This document shows, piece after piece, positions 38,079-46,165 of a DNA stretch of 46,165 nucleotides (the first letter of the stretch is position 1; each line of letters starts with the position of its first letter). The stretch comes from Bacteroidaceae bacterium. Lineage in GTDB: Bacteria; Bacteroidota; Bacteroidia; Bacteroidales; Bacteroidaceae. The notes below the pieces were generated by a model that made no database searches, was not told where the DNA came from, and saw nothing but the letters and a program-made list of their open reading frames with translations. The DNA is taken from contig JAGAAS010000026.1 of the NCBI GenBank assembly GCA_017615125.1, positions 1 to 46,165 of the forward strand. Direction: 5' to 3'. Made by a program: the position numbers and the translations under genes.

Positions 38079-39836
38079 ATGGTACGATATACGAATAAGA
38101 CGTGTTCACCTCTCTTCCGGTTACTAATAATGACGATAGTTGGCTTGGTGGCCTTGCTGTTGGCAAGTTGTGACGACTTCTTCGCCATCGACTCCGCCAA
38201 CGTGCTGGATGAAGACGACTACATATCCCGCGAAAGCGAGATGTACCGCGGATTCCTCGGCATCGTCACCCGAATGCAGGAGGTGGGCGATCATGCTATC
38301 TTCCTTACCGATCCCCGAAGCAACTATCTGGAGCCGACAGGCAATGTCCCCATCGCTCTTCAGGATATTGCCAACTATGCCGACACCGACGGCAACGACT
38401 ATGCCGATCCTGTGGGGTACTATGCCGTCATTGTCGCCTGCAACGACTTTATCATGAAGATGGATGAGTTCTACAACAAAGTGGGGGGCGCACTTAGCGA
38501 TTCTGCCAAGGTTCACATCCCGCGGCTTGTCAGTTGTGCCCTTCGCGACAAGGTTTGGGCTTACTCCATGCTTAGCCGTATCTACGGCGAAGCATATTGG
38601 TTCGACACGAACATCACCGAACTCACGCCCCTTACCGATACGTCCACCTTCCAGCACCTAGATGTAAAAGGCATCTGTGACCATTGCATCGACCTGCTTG
38701 ACAACGGCATCGACGTTTGTGGGCAGCATGTGCCTGCAACGCTTGAAATGGACTGGACGCGCTGGGTCGACCCGGTGAACGGCAATGCAAACTACTCATA
38801 TTGGAAGTATATGACGCCGGCGTGGCTTCCGCTGCGTGCAGAGCTTGCCTCGTGGCGCACGAACTACGAAGACTCAGCAGCTGCGGCAGAAGACTGGCAG
38901 TGGGTGAGAGACAACGTGCTGGCGTTCCTTAATGCAGCCATCGTCAATCACGGTACCGACTGGTACAGTTGTTCCATGCAGATTATACTCAACTACCCGA
39001 ATATCTTCTGGACGGAAAGGGTAGGGCTGGAGCAGCAGATTCTCGGTGCCGTGTACTACGACTATCAGAACAAGCAATACAACCGCCTGGTACAGTATTT
39101 CTGCCCCGAATATCCAGGCGATGGCTATTATCTTCGTCCCTCGCAAAGTGCACTTGCTACCTATAGCGAAGCGGATATCCGCGGAGGGCAGCAGCGGCTC
39201 ATCAGCAACACACTTGGCGGAGAGCTTGCTTTCAGCAAATATTACTATACGCGTCTCAACAATCAGGGCTATCTGCGTAGCAAGATCTACGAGATAGAAC
39301 CTACCATTCCCCTTTATCGCGGACACGACCTCCACTTCCTCCTTGCTGAGGCTGAAAATCATCTGGGGCACTGGGACGTAGCTGGTACGCTGCTTAATAT
39401 GGGCATTCTGAACCGTTTCCCAGGCGGCGATATGACGCTTCCCACCGACTCTCTTGAAGGACAACCCATTTGGGATCCTTCGTACTCGAACTGGTTTGCT
39501 TCCAGCGGAGGTTATGGCGACATAGGAATCGTGGGTGCCAGCCGAGGAACCGCCTACAATCTTCCGTCCCTGCCTGCCGATGCTTCGCAGGAAGAGAAGC
39601 GGGCTTTTGCATTCAGTCCTGAACGTATCCGTGCCTACGACTTGGCTTTGGCCGACGAGTATCTGAAGGAGTTTACCGGTGAGGGAAAGTCGTACAGCTA
39701 TCTGGTGAAGATGGCAGAGCGCTACGACGACTACCGAATCATCTACGATCGTGTTTCCCCTAAGTACGATGCTTTCCACGCCGCTCAGGTCGAGAGCTCT
39801 TTGCGTGAGCATCGTTTCATCCGCTGGAAACTTTGA
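38079..39836 (+). CDS. SusD/RagB-family outer-membrane lipoprotein (second pair)
   Basis: A 585-residue lipoprotein with a hydrophobic signal segment ending VALLLASC, lipid-acceptor Cys31, then DDFFAIDSANVLDEDDY, a typical SusD N-terminus. Further family features are the helical block SCALRDKVWAYSMLSRIYGE (about 150-170) and LYRGHDLHFLLAEAENHLGH (about 410-430). It starts 13 nt after the second susC and is its lid partner. The C-terminal end (SLREHRFIRWKL) is short and basic. A gap of about 100 nt with A/T-rich, partly 21-bp-phased sequence follows before the secreted beta-helix gene. Confidence 0.9.
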   Translation: MVRYTNKTCSPLFRLLIMTIVGLVALLLASCDDFFAIDSANVLDEDDYISRESEMYRGFLGIVTRMQEVGDHAIFLTDPRSNYLEPTGNVPIALQDIANYADTDGNDYADPVGYYAVIVACNDFIMKMDEFYNKVGGALSDSAKVHIPRLVSCALRDKVWAYSMLSRIYGEAYWFDTNITELTPLTDTSTFQHLDVKGICDHCIDLLDNGIDVCGQHVPATLEMDWTRWVDPVNGNANYSYWKYMTPAWLPLRAELASWRTNYEDSAAAAEDWQWVRDNVLAFLNAAIVNHGTDWYSCSMQIILNYPNIFWTERVGLEQQILGAVYYDYQNKQYNRLVQYFCPEYPGDGYYLRPSQSALATYSEADIRGGQQRLISNTLGGELAFSKYYYTRLNNQGYLRSKIYEIEPTIPLYRGHDLHFLLAEAENHLGHWDVAGTLLNMGILNRFPGGDMTLPTDSLEGQPIWDPSYSNWFASSGGYGDIGIVGASRGTAYNLPSLPADASQEEKRAFAFSPERIRAYDLALADEYLKEFTGEGKSYSYLVKMAERYDDYRIIYDRVSPKYDAFHAAQVESSLREHRFIRWKL

Positions 39837-39877
39837 CAACGCGAAGCCAATATGCTTTCTTCATAAAAGATTATCGA

Positions 39878-39924
39878 CAAAGAAAAAATATTTTTCGACA
39901 ACAAATAAATAATTATGTACAACT
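39878..39924. repeat. Weak member of the 21-bp-phased intergenic family
   Basis: CAAAG, CAACA and CAACT start at 39878, 39899 and 39920, 21 bp apart. The first two are preceded by TCGA, with an A-run/T-run between, as in the arrays at 9703 and 29138. It lies in the leader of the gene starting at 39938. Confidence 0.5.
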
Positions 39925-39937
39925 AAAAACAAAAGCA

Positions 39938-42754
39938 ATGAAAAGAATCTCTACGTTATTCCTTTGCCTGACAGCCTTGTTTATGGCCCTCCCTGTTAGC
40001 GCCATAAACTACACGGTGACGAGCAAGGCAGATTTCGAGTCGGCATTTTACGGCGAGCGCACTAATGCAGACATCGACACCATCTTCGTTAAGTCGGGCG
40101 GCACGCTCATTTCCCTGAGCAACGGAAGTGCCAGCAAGCCTATGCCCTCGAACGGCGACATCTACATTATCGGTGTCGACGATGAGGAGACAGGAGCAAA
40201 GTCGGGCATAAGCTTCCAGTTCTACCTGCCCATCAATCAGGAGAGCGATCACGTGTCGTTCCATTTCGAGAACCTCATTATCGAGTGTAACGGAGGTAAC
40301 ACCGCCAACTCGAAATACCTTTTCTCTCTCAAGGACATCGACTTTCACTACATCCAGACCCTTGAGCTGAAGGACTGCGAGATTCGCAACTACAACCGCG
40401 CTATTTTCCGCGTGCAGCCCAACGGCGACCGTGAGGACGGCTCGAAGGATGTGGGCGAGATAGAGCTCCTCAACATCGTTGGTTGTACCTTCCATAACGG
40501 CTACGCGCTAAACAATCCGATGGCGCTCTTCTACATGGGTATGCGTTGCGCAACCATCAACTTTGAGAACAACCTGTTCTACGACATGAACTACGTGCAC
40601 TCCATCGTTTCCTTTGCCTATCTGACCGAGGGCGACGGGCGCATCGACATCGACTTTAACTTCTCCAACAACACCTTCATCGGCAAGACGATGAACACCG
40701 TGTTTAACTTCAACGACTATGTGGGACAGATGTCGAACTTCCAGATTCACAACAACATCTTTATGGTTCCCGACTGGCGCGACGAGCGTAACAATGCCGA
40801 CATTACCGATGAGATGCTGGCTGCCGTTCCCGACACCTTGCAACGTCCTACAGAGAAGATTCTCGCCAGCATAATGTACGGTGTGGGCTCTATATCCAAC
40901 AACCTCCTCTTTGGGTTCAAGGATGCTCGCAACTACCTCGATGCCGATGGTGAGGGAACTTGGTTCCTCGATGAGAACAGCCACCTCACAATGGAGGAGT
41001 TGGGAATGACGTTCAAGACCTTCAGCGATGCGCAGACTGGCGATTTCAGCTATCTGGGAACAGAAACGATGGCTACAGCAGGCGTAGATGGTGCTCCTCT
41101 TGGCGCCGAATGGCTGGTGAAGAACTTGGATGTTCCTTGCTATCTCACCGTTACCTCTTCGACAGAGGGCGTCTCGTTTGATCCTGCCAAGGGAGTCTTC
41201 GACAAAGGTACTAAGGTTACGGTTACTGCCATCGAGCGTCCGGGAGCCATCTTCCAGGAGTGGCAGATAGCAGGCACCACCGTCTCGACAGAGAATCCCT
41301 ATACCTTCACAATCGAGGGCGACGTGGAGCTTGTCGCTGTCTTTGAGGAGAAGCCTGTGGCAAACGTCAACATCAAGGTGAAGGCTCCTGAGGAGGTTGT
41401 GATGACTATCACTCCTCAGCAGGATGTCTACTATCAGGGCGAAACCATCACTGTCACCTTCAACACCCACTACTGGGCCGACTTCGAGGGCTGGAGCGAC
41501 GGCGTCAAGGAGATGGAGCGCACCTTCACCCTCGAAAGCGACATCGATCTCACAGCTACCTTTGCTGCCTCCGATCGCATTGCTGTCTGGGATTTCGACC
41601 AGGTAACGAAGGGCAAGCAGACCCTTGACAACGGCGTTGGTGCCAACCACTTCCTTAATGGCGACTCAGCGTATGTGGGCGCTCTCCACACTGCCTACTT
41701 CGTGAACGAGGCTTACAAGGATTCGTCCATTGTCATGACGCGCAACAATAAGTTCGCCGACGATTTGCGCATTTGCATCGTCCGCGAGACACCCGACGAG
41801 CGCTTCTCTTCCAATCCCGATTACAACTACATCGTTGTCAACACTACGGGCTACAAGGACATCCGCGTGTCGTCGCTGGTAGGCGTCGATGCAAAGGCTC
41901 ACTCCGTGCAGCTCCTCCAGTACTCCCTCGACGGCATCGAGTGGAAGACCGTCGGTTCGGTTACATTGGAGGAAGTGCTCCGCTGGTATGCGTTGGAGGG
42001 ATCATTGCCCGAAGATGCTGCCGAGAAGGAAGCCGTCTATGTACGTTGGATAGGCGATACGGGTTCTGCCGCTATCATTCATCCCGACAATGCAGACAAA
42101 GATGGATTGGCTGAATTCAGCTGCGTGGCAGCTATCGTCGTCAAGGGCGCCAGCACGAAGGAAGTGGCTGCCAATACCTACGCCATCGAGGTAGGAGAAG
42201 AGATCACTACTGGCAAAGTTATTGACAAGGTTGAAGGCATCACCATGATCTATGGAGGCTCAAGTACTTCCACCTGGGCTGCTGGCAAGGCCGATGCTAA
42301 TATGAGCGCTGGTACAGGAGGAGTCTTTGAGGCTTCCACAGGCGGCGAGGGTAACAATCCGACAAAGAATACGCCCACGCCTACCGAAGGCACGTTCTAC
42401 GTCTTCAAGCCCGCTGTCGACGGCACGCTCTCCATCGCCATTATCCTTAATGCAGGCAAGTCGTTCTACATCTCCGAAGACGGCACCTATCTTGCCGACT
42501 TCAACGGCATTACTGTCAGCGAGAAGTTCTACGGCCTGCAGACTCTGCATGTTAAGGGCGGTTCCACCTACTACGTCTTCTGCGCAGGCTCCAAGCTCGG
42601 CTTCGGCGGTTTCATCTTCGATGCCGACGACGTTCACGTCGATGCTGTAACGGTAACAGAAAAAGCACCCATCTACGACCTGATGGGACGTCGCGTAATT
42701 TATCCCGCTCGCGGCATCTACATTCAGAACGGAAAGAAAGTGCTTCTCAAGTAA
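39938..42754 (+). CDS. Secreted parallel beta-helix/InlB-repeat protein with C-terminal sorting-like tail
   Basis: A 938-residue protein. The start at 39938 gives a clean signal peptide (MKRISTLFLCLTALFMALPV, then SA); the frame open from 39833 is not used. Residues 22-390 look like a right-handed parallel beta-helix (pectate-lyase-like; NLIIECNGGN, LELKDCEIRNYN, INFENNLFYDMN, DFNFSNNTFIGK, FQIHNNIFM). Two InlB B-repeat-like domains follow (about 400-475, FDPAKGVFDKGTKVTVTAIE, and 480-545, VYYQGETITVTFN). A beta-sandwich region and a C-terminal tail (IYDLMGRRVIYPARGIYIQ, then NGKKVLLK) complete it; the tail resembles T9SS-type sorting ends. No catalytic residues can be assigned. It is the last gene of the FAS1/SusCD cluster and may bind or process the ligand at the surface. 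Confidence 0.75.
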   Translation: MKRISTLFLCLTALFMALPVSAINYTVTSKADFESAFYGERTNADIDTIFVKSGGTLISLSNGSASKPMPSNGDIYIIGVDDEETGAKSGISFQFYLPINQESDHVSFHFENLIIECNGGNTANSKYLFSLKDIDFHYIQTLELKDCEIRNYNRAIFRVQPNGDREDGSKDVGEIELLNIVGCTFHNGYALNNPMALFYMGMRCATINFENNLFYDMNYVHSIVSFAYLTEGDGRIDIDFNFSNNTFIGKTMNTVFNFNDYVGQMSNFQIHNNIFMVPDWRDERNNADITDEMLAAVPDTLQRPTEKILASIMYGVGSISNNLLFGFKDARNYLDADGEGTWFLDENSHLTMEELGMTFKTFSDAQTGDFSYLGTETMATAGVDGAPLGAEWLVKNLDVPCYLTVTSSTEGVSFDPAKGVFDKGTKVTVTAIERPGAIFQEWQIAGTTVSTENPYTFTIEGDVELVAVFEEKPVANVNIKVKAPEEVVMTITPQQDVYYQGETITVTFNTHYWADFEGWSDGVKEMERTFTLESDIDLTATFAASDRIAVWDFDQVTKGKQTLDNGVGANHFLNGDSAYVGALHTAYFVNEAYKDSSIVMTRNNKFADDLRICIVRETPDERFSSNPDYNYIVVNTTGYKDIRVSSLVGVDAKAHSVQLLQYSLDGIEWKTVGSVTLEEVLRWYALEGSLPEDAAEKEAVYVRWIGDTGSAAIIHPDNADKDGLAEFSCVAAIVVKGASTKEVAANTYAIEVGEEITTGKVIDKVEGITMIYGGSSTSTWAAGKADANMSAGTGGVFEASTGGEGNNPTKNTPTPTEGTFYVFKPAVDGTLSIAIILNAGKSFYISEDGTYLADFNGITVSEKFYGLQTLHVKGGSTYYVFCAGSKLGFGGFIFDADDVHVDAVTVTEKAPIYDLMGRRVIYPARGIYIQNGKKVLLK

Positions 42755-42779
42755 TCTTTCCTATAAGAAAAGACATCAT

Positions 42780-42811
42780 GATGGCTCCTCAAATCGAGGA
42801 GCCATCTTTTT
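42780..42811 (+). terminator. Strong intrinsic terminator closing the FAS1/SusCD cluster
   Basis: GATGGCTCCTC (42780-42790) pairs perfectly with GAGGAGCCATC (42796-42806) around the loop AAATC, followed by TTTTT. It lies 25 nt after the stop codon. Confidence 0.92.
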
Positions 42812-42886
42812 GTTTTCCCTAACTTTAATGACAGCGTGCTTTAATCCTGTCTGTTGGAAAATATTGTTTGATGAGGCAAAAATATA

Positions 42887-42935
42887 GTTTAACTCTAACG
42901 CGCTGGAGTTTAACTCCCGCACGCCAGAGTTAAAC
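42887..42935. repeat. Second copy of the 21-bp-phased GAGTTTAAC family
   Basis: GTTTAACTC occurs at 42887 and 42908 (21 bp apart), and GAGTT at 42906 and 42927 (21 bp apart). The outer GTTTAACTCT (42887-42896) and AGAGTTAAAC (42926-42935) are inverted repeats, and the middle GGAGTT-T-AACTCC is palindromic. The copy ends in AGAGTTAAACAATAAA, as at 1526-1541. Confidence 0.85.
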
Positions 42936-43170
42936 AATAAATGAGAGTTAACTTCAAGTCAATTACTGCCAATCATAAGGATGTGGCGTGTTCAAGAAAT
43001 AAGGATATAGAATGTGTAATGTGGTCTTATGCCCTTTTATTATTTTCTTATAGAGAAAATGACGATACCTTGATATCAAAGAATGCAGAGGAGGCTCAAT
43101 TGATAAGGTGAAGAGAAAAAAGTGTTGCAGCGCTACTATTTGGAAACGTAAAAAACTTTCCTTAAAATTC

Positions 43171-46059
43171 TTATCTGATAACGACCTTCCTTCCATCAAC
43201 GATATAGATACCTCGTGGCAGATTGTTCAGAGAAGAAGAGTCAGTACTTATAAACTGTCCCGAGAGTGTAAAGATTCCAGGTAGTACGACAGCTGACCGA
43301 GTGTCAGCCTCTGTCTGGCTAATACCGTCGGCTATCGGTGTCGTAAATTCAATTTCTTCACCATAGATAGTCTTTGTGGCAGTCTTGGCATAGGCGCGGA
43401 ACCCGTACACCGTATTGTCGTCAAGTCCCGTGATGACTGCCTCCATGCGTTGGCCTGAAGCCTTGACTACTATTCGCCCGTCTTCCGGTGCTCGGTGTGC
43501 AGAGGATGTTGCTTGACGAAGCCTCCAGTACTCGAATCCCTGCTCAATGAGGTCATCTGTGCCGCTCAAGGCATAGCCGCGCAGCGTTGCCTGCCCTTGC
43601 CCTATTTGAACGTTGGCATAGGTATGCACGGTTGGTTCGAAATACGAGAACTCGTTTGGGTCAAAGCCAGTCCAGTCTCCGTAATAGGTGTTTTCTGCCG
43701 TGTCAATGAAGTACGGGCGCACCTTATAGAAGGCAGTTGGATCAAGGTTGCGGATGATTCCTTCCATTGTGCCTTCATACAGGATGGCAGTGCCTGTTTT
43801 GGAAGGGATGATGTCGGGTGCCTCGAGTTTTCGCCACTCAAAGCCGACTTCCGCGCTGTCGTCATCGCCAAGATTCGTCTTCGCGCACACGATGGCGGTT
43901 CCTTGACTCACCACTTTGGTGTTCTGTGTGTCGATAGACACTTTGGGAGTCGTGAATGTATAGTCTTTGGTGTATTGCCCGCCGTTTGTCGTGTGCACGA
44001 AAAAGGTGACGGTGTACTGCTTGTTAGGTATCAGTCCTGTCAGCCGCAAATGCTGTCCATCCGATTCCTGTTTCTGGAAACCGGAAGTTGCGATGCTGGT
44101 TTCCTCAGTCTTGTAGCTCCCTGTGCAGGCGAAGGTTGTCGGTGTCAGCTCAGTCTGTGTCACCCAAAGGCTTATCGCTTGGGTATAGGCAGACAAACTG
44201 CTGGAGATATACACATCGCCGTACCTGGCATAGGCACTTACCGAATAGTTCTTTCCAGGATTAAGACCGTCGGCACAAACGATGCTGTCTTTGTCCGCCA
44301 CATAATAATTCCCATTGCAGTATATTCCGTATTCGGTTGGCTGGCATGTCTTGTCCGACATTGCCGATACTTTGAAAGTAAGCGTTGTTTCCGTAGCATT
44401 GATAAGGGAGCCGCTGACTGTCGGACGGAGCGTCTGGACAGTACCAAGAGACTGATAGTAGCCAGTGTAATCTGTGAAGAAAAGTCCTTTAATCTCGTAC
44501 TTCGTGTTCATGTTCAAGTCATAGAACCGATACATCCCGTCAGCATCGGGAGTGATGGGCGCCCCGTTTCCGTAGAAGAGCACTTCCTCAGGTTTCTCCT
44601 CCGCATCGGGGTTCAGGCGGAACTCAACGCCCTTTATGTAAGAAATAACGTCTATGACCTCTGGCCACGTACCGATCGGGTAGACTTCGCCCTCAAAGAG
44701 GCTTTTGACAATATCCACTTGTGGGTTGGGTGTATAGATTACGCATTCTTTCATAAGTTCGCCCAAAGCTGTGCTGCTATCATTTATCTTGCACAGGAGT
44801 AGAAGTTTAGACACGTATGCTCCCTCTGAGAATAGGTAACTTCCAAGTTTTGTAACTCCGGAAGGGATGACAAGAGTGCCTAAAGAACAACCCATGAAAG
44901 CAGCATCGCCTATCTCTGTGAGGCATGTAGGCAGATTTATGTAGCAAAGTTCACTAAAAGCAAAAGCTCTATTCCCTATTCGGCGGAGATTAGGGGCTTG
45001 TTCAATCGAATAAAGTGAGGCAACCTCGTAAAATGCCATATCGGCGATTTCTTGGACACTTTCGGGAAGAGATATTTTGCTGCACTCCTTTGCAGGTGGA
45101 AAAATCCAAAGTTTATACATGCTTTTGGAATACAGTACTCCATCTTCTGAACAGAGCGAATTGTTGTTCTCTGCCACTTCAAACCGTTCAAGTGCGCGAC
45201 AGGAAAAAAATGCACCAGGCTCAATAGAATTGACAGTTGACGATAGCGTTACTTTTCGCAAGGAACTGCAGTTGTAGAAGGCAGATGTGCGCACCGATTT
45301 AATACCCTCGCAAAGGTCTATCTCCGTCAACTTCTGGCATCCAAGAAAAGCATCTTGAGGAATAGTGGAAAGAGATGTTGAGAACGTGATATTGGAGAGT
45401 GAGGAACAACCATAGAAGGAGGCCTTGCCTAATGTGCGTACAGAATTGGGCAGCACCACGTTGTCCAGACTCTTACAATAATTGAACGCATAGTCCCCAA
45501 TGGAGGTTAGGGACGACGAGAAGGTGATACTTGATAAGCCACTTTTTGAAAATGCATAATCACCAATTGTAGTCACGGAGTTAGGCAATTCTATATGAGT
45601 CAGGTTCGTACATAAGGCAAATGTGTTCTTCGGGATGGTCTTGAGGGAAGTGGACAAAGTGATCTCAGAAATTGAACTGCTAAAGAAAATGGACTCACCA
45701 AGGGTAGCTACGGAGTTCGGGAGAGTAATTCGTTCAAGTTTTGAACACGAACTGAAGGCATTTTTTCCGATAGTTGTTACCGATGTTGGAATGGTAACTG
45801 TTTGGACATCTGTTTGTAGGAAGCAATAGTCGGCGATCCTCACTACTGGGTAGTTCTTTCCTTGATACGTCACGTTGCTCGGGATGGTGATAGAGCCACT
45901 GTAGCTCATACCAGAAAGAGGCGAGCGCACCTCAGCCGTCAACTTTGAAGTGTCTATGTTATAGACGAGATTATTAATTGTTACGGTTGCTGCCCAAGTC
46001 GGAATAGCGTTCGTCGACAGTACAACCAGACATATGGAAAGAAATAATCTGCGTAGCAT
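43171..46059 (-). CDS. BspA-like leucine-rich-repeat surface protein with C-terminal sorting-like tail
   Basis: A 962-residue protein. The start at 46059 gives a signal peptide (MLRRLFLSICLVVLSTNAIP, then TWAA); the longer frame from 46119 would include the -7 box at 46097-46104. Residues 50-420 contain about a dozen repeats of roughly 23 residues of the LRR_5/BspA type (ITLPNSVATLGESIFFSSS, IELPNSVTTIGDYAFSKSG, VVLPNSVRTLGKASFYGCSS). Several Fn3-like beta domains follow (about 480-900), then a tail (LPRGIYIVDGRKVVIR) like that of the beta-helix protein ending at 42754. BspA proteins bind host matrix and other bacteria; an adhesin role is inferred. It is convergent with the FAS1/SusCD cluster and looks more A/T-rich than it. 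Confidence 0.88.
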   Translation of the reverse strand: MLRRLFLSICLVVLSTNAIPTWAATVTINNLVYNIDTSKLTAEVRSPLSGMSYSGSITIPSNVTYQGKNYPVVRIADYCFLQTDVQTVTIPTSVTTIGKNAFSSCSKLERITLPNSVATLGESIFFSSSISEITLSTSLKTIPKNTFALCTNLTHIELPNSVTTIGDYAFSKSGLSSITFSSSLTSIGDYAFNYCKSLDNVVLPNSVRTLGKASFYGCSSLSNITFSTSLSTIPQDAFLGCQKLTEIDLCEGIKSVRTSAFYNCSSLRKVTLSSTVNSIEPGAFFSCRALERFEVAENNNSLCSEDGVLYSKSMYKLWIFPPAKECSKISLPESVQEIADMAFYEVASLYSIEQAPNLRRIGNRAFAFSELCYINLPTCLTEIGDAAFMGCSLGTLVIPSGVTKLGSYLFSEGAYVSKLLLLCKINDSSTALGELMKECVIYTPNPQVDIVKSLFEGEVYPIGTWPEVIDVISYIKGVEFRLNPDAEEKPEEVLFYGNGAPITPDADGMYRFYDLNMNTKYEIKGLFFTDYTGYYQSLGTVQTLRPTVSGSLINATETTLTFKVSAMSDKTCQPTEYGIYCNGNYYVADKDSIVCADGLNPGKNYSVSAYARYGDVYISSSLSAYTQAISLWVTQTELTPTTFACTGSYKTEETSIATSGFQKQESDGQHLRLTGLIPNKQYTVTFFVHTTNGGQYTKDYTFTTPKVSIDTQNTKVVSQGTAIVCAKTNLGDDDSAEVGFEWRKLEAPDIIPSKTGTAILYEGTMEGIIRNLDPTAFYKVRPYFIDTAENTYYGDWTGFDPNEFSYFEPTVHTYANVQIGQGQATLRGYALSGTDDLIEQGFEYWRLRQATSSAHRAPEDGRIVVKASGQRMEAVITGLDDNTVYGFRAYAKTATKTIYGEEIEFTTPIADGISQTEADTRSAVVLPGIFTLSGQFISTDSSSLNNLPRGIYIVDGRKVVIR

Positions 46060-46096
46060 GATGATTGTTTGAAAAAAAAGAACTATTCTTTGGCTG

Positions 46097-46104
46097 CAAA
46101 GATA
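46097..46104 (-). promoter_or_regulatory. -7 promoter box of the LRR-protein gene
   Basis: The minus strand reads TATCTTTG followed by C (TAnnTTTG), 37 bases before the start at 46059. Confidence 0.65.
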
Positions 46105-46165
46105 CACAAATTCATCCAAAATGTTTTCCTTTTTCTATTCGTTTTTTTCTTTGACTTCGTGGGTC

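Larger units (their letters stand above)
42755..43170. other. Intergenic region between the FAS1/SusCD cluster and the LRR gene
   Basis: It holds the terminator (42780-42811) and the GAGTTTAAC array (42887-42935). I see nothing further between 42950 and 43170; a 78-codon open frame on the minus strand there has no recognisable protein character. Confidence 0.7.

Noticed and set aside
39833-39937. Extended N-terminus of the beta-helix protein overlapping the susD stop
   Set aside because: The extension is A/T-rich repeat sequence, and a clean signal peptide begins at 39938.
42963-43199. 78-codon minus-strand open frame
   Set aside because: It overlaps the 3' end of the LRR gene on the same strand in another frame and shows no domain or promoter.

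Overview
The window looks like a chromosomal segment of a gut- or oral-type Bacteroidales, most like Prevotellaceae or relatives. The signs are two SusC/SusD (RagA/RagB) pairs, fasciclin-domain lipoproteins, Bacteroidetes-style -7 promoter boxes (TAnnTTTG), C-terminal tails resembling type IX secretion (T9SS) signals, a C69 dipeptidase and a BspA-like leucine-rich-repeat protein. Shine-Dalgarno sequences are mostly absent, as expected for this phylum. The placement is inferred from gene content only.

Layout. 1-811: an A/T-rich toxin-antitoxin pair (RelE/HigB-like toxin, then an XRE antitoxin) with a palindromic operator candidate. 812-1598: gene-free and packed with short-period tandem repeats. 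1599-4706 (minus): three glycosyltransferases. Divergent from them (4786-9695, plus): a Wzx-type flippase with a GTG start, an M23 peptidase and a C69 dipeptidase. Together these look like part of a surface-polysaccharide and envelope locus. 9858-11594: a phosphohexomutase. 11780-12757 (minus): a further GT2 enzyme. 13001-15943: an amidase/golvesin-like secreted protein. 16016-17551 (minus): a serine-type sulfatase. 17905-20049: a small unknown protein and a YgiQ-type radical SAM protein. 20062-22857: a secreted PI-PLC-like protein carrying an internal dockerin-like module.

23185-42754 is one plus-strand cluster in the order FAS1 lipoprotein, SusC, SusD, FAS1 lipoprotein, FAS1-like lipoprotein, SusC, SusD, secreted parallel beta-helix/InlB-repeat protein. 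It has two complete SusCD pairs and three fasciclin lipoproteins but no recognisable glycoside hydrolase, polysaccharide lyase or dedicated regulator. This is the most interesting protein-coding system here: an outer-membrane uptake or adhesion machine whose accessory lipoproteins are FAS1 proteins instead of CAZymes. A strong terminator closes it. The window ends with a minus-strand BspA-like LRR protein that also carries a C-terminal sorting-like tail.

The most unusual non-coding signal is that many intergenic gaps hold degenerate tandem arrays with a strict period. A GAAGG-type family occurs at 9703-9849, 12807-12890, 22928-22995 and 29138-29242, with a weaker relative at 39878-39924. A GATnCG family occurs at 928-1080, and a GAGTTTAAC family at 1483-1560 and 42887-42935. 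All three repeat at exactly 21 bp (two DNA helical turns) although their sequences are unrelated. A fourth array (17692-17783) has a 22-bp period inside an inverted repeat, and further arrays have 8- and 9-bp periods. One 21-bp array runs into the start codon of a susD gene and encodes an open mini-ORF that overlaps that start.
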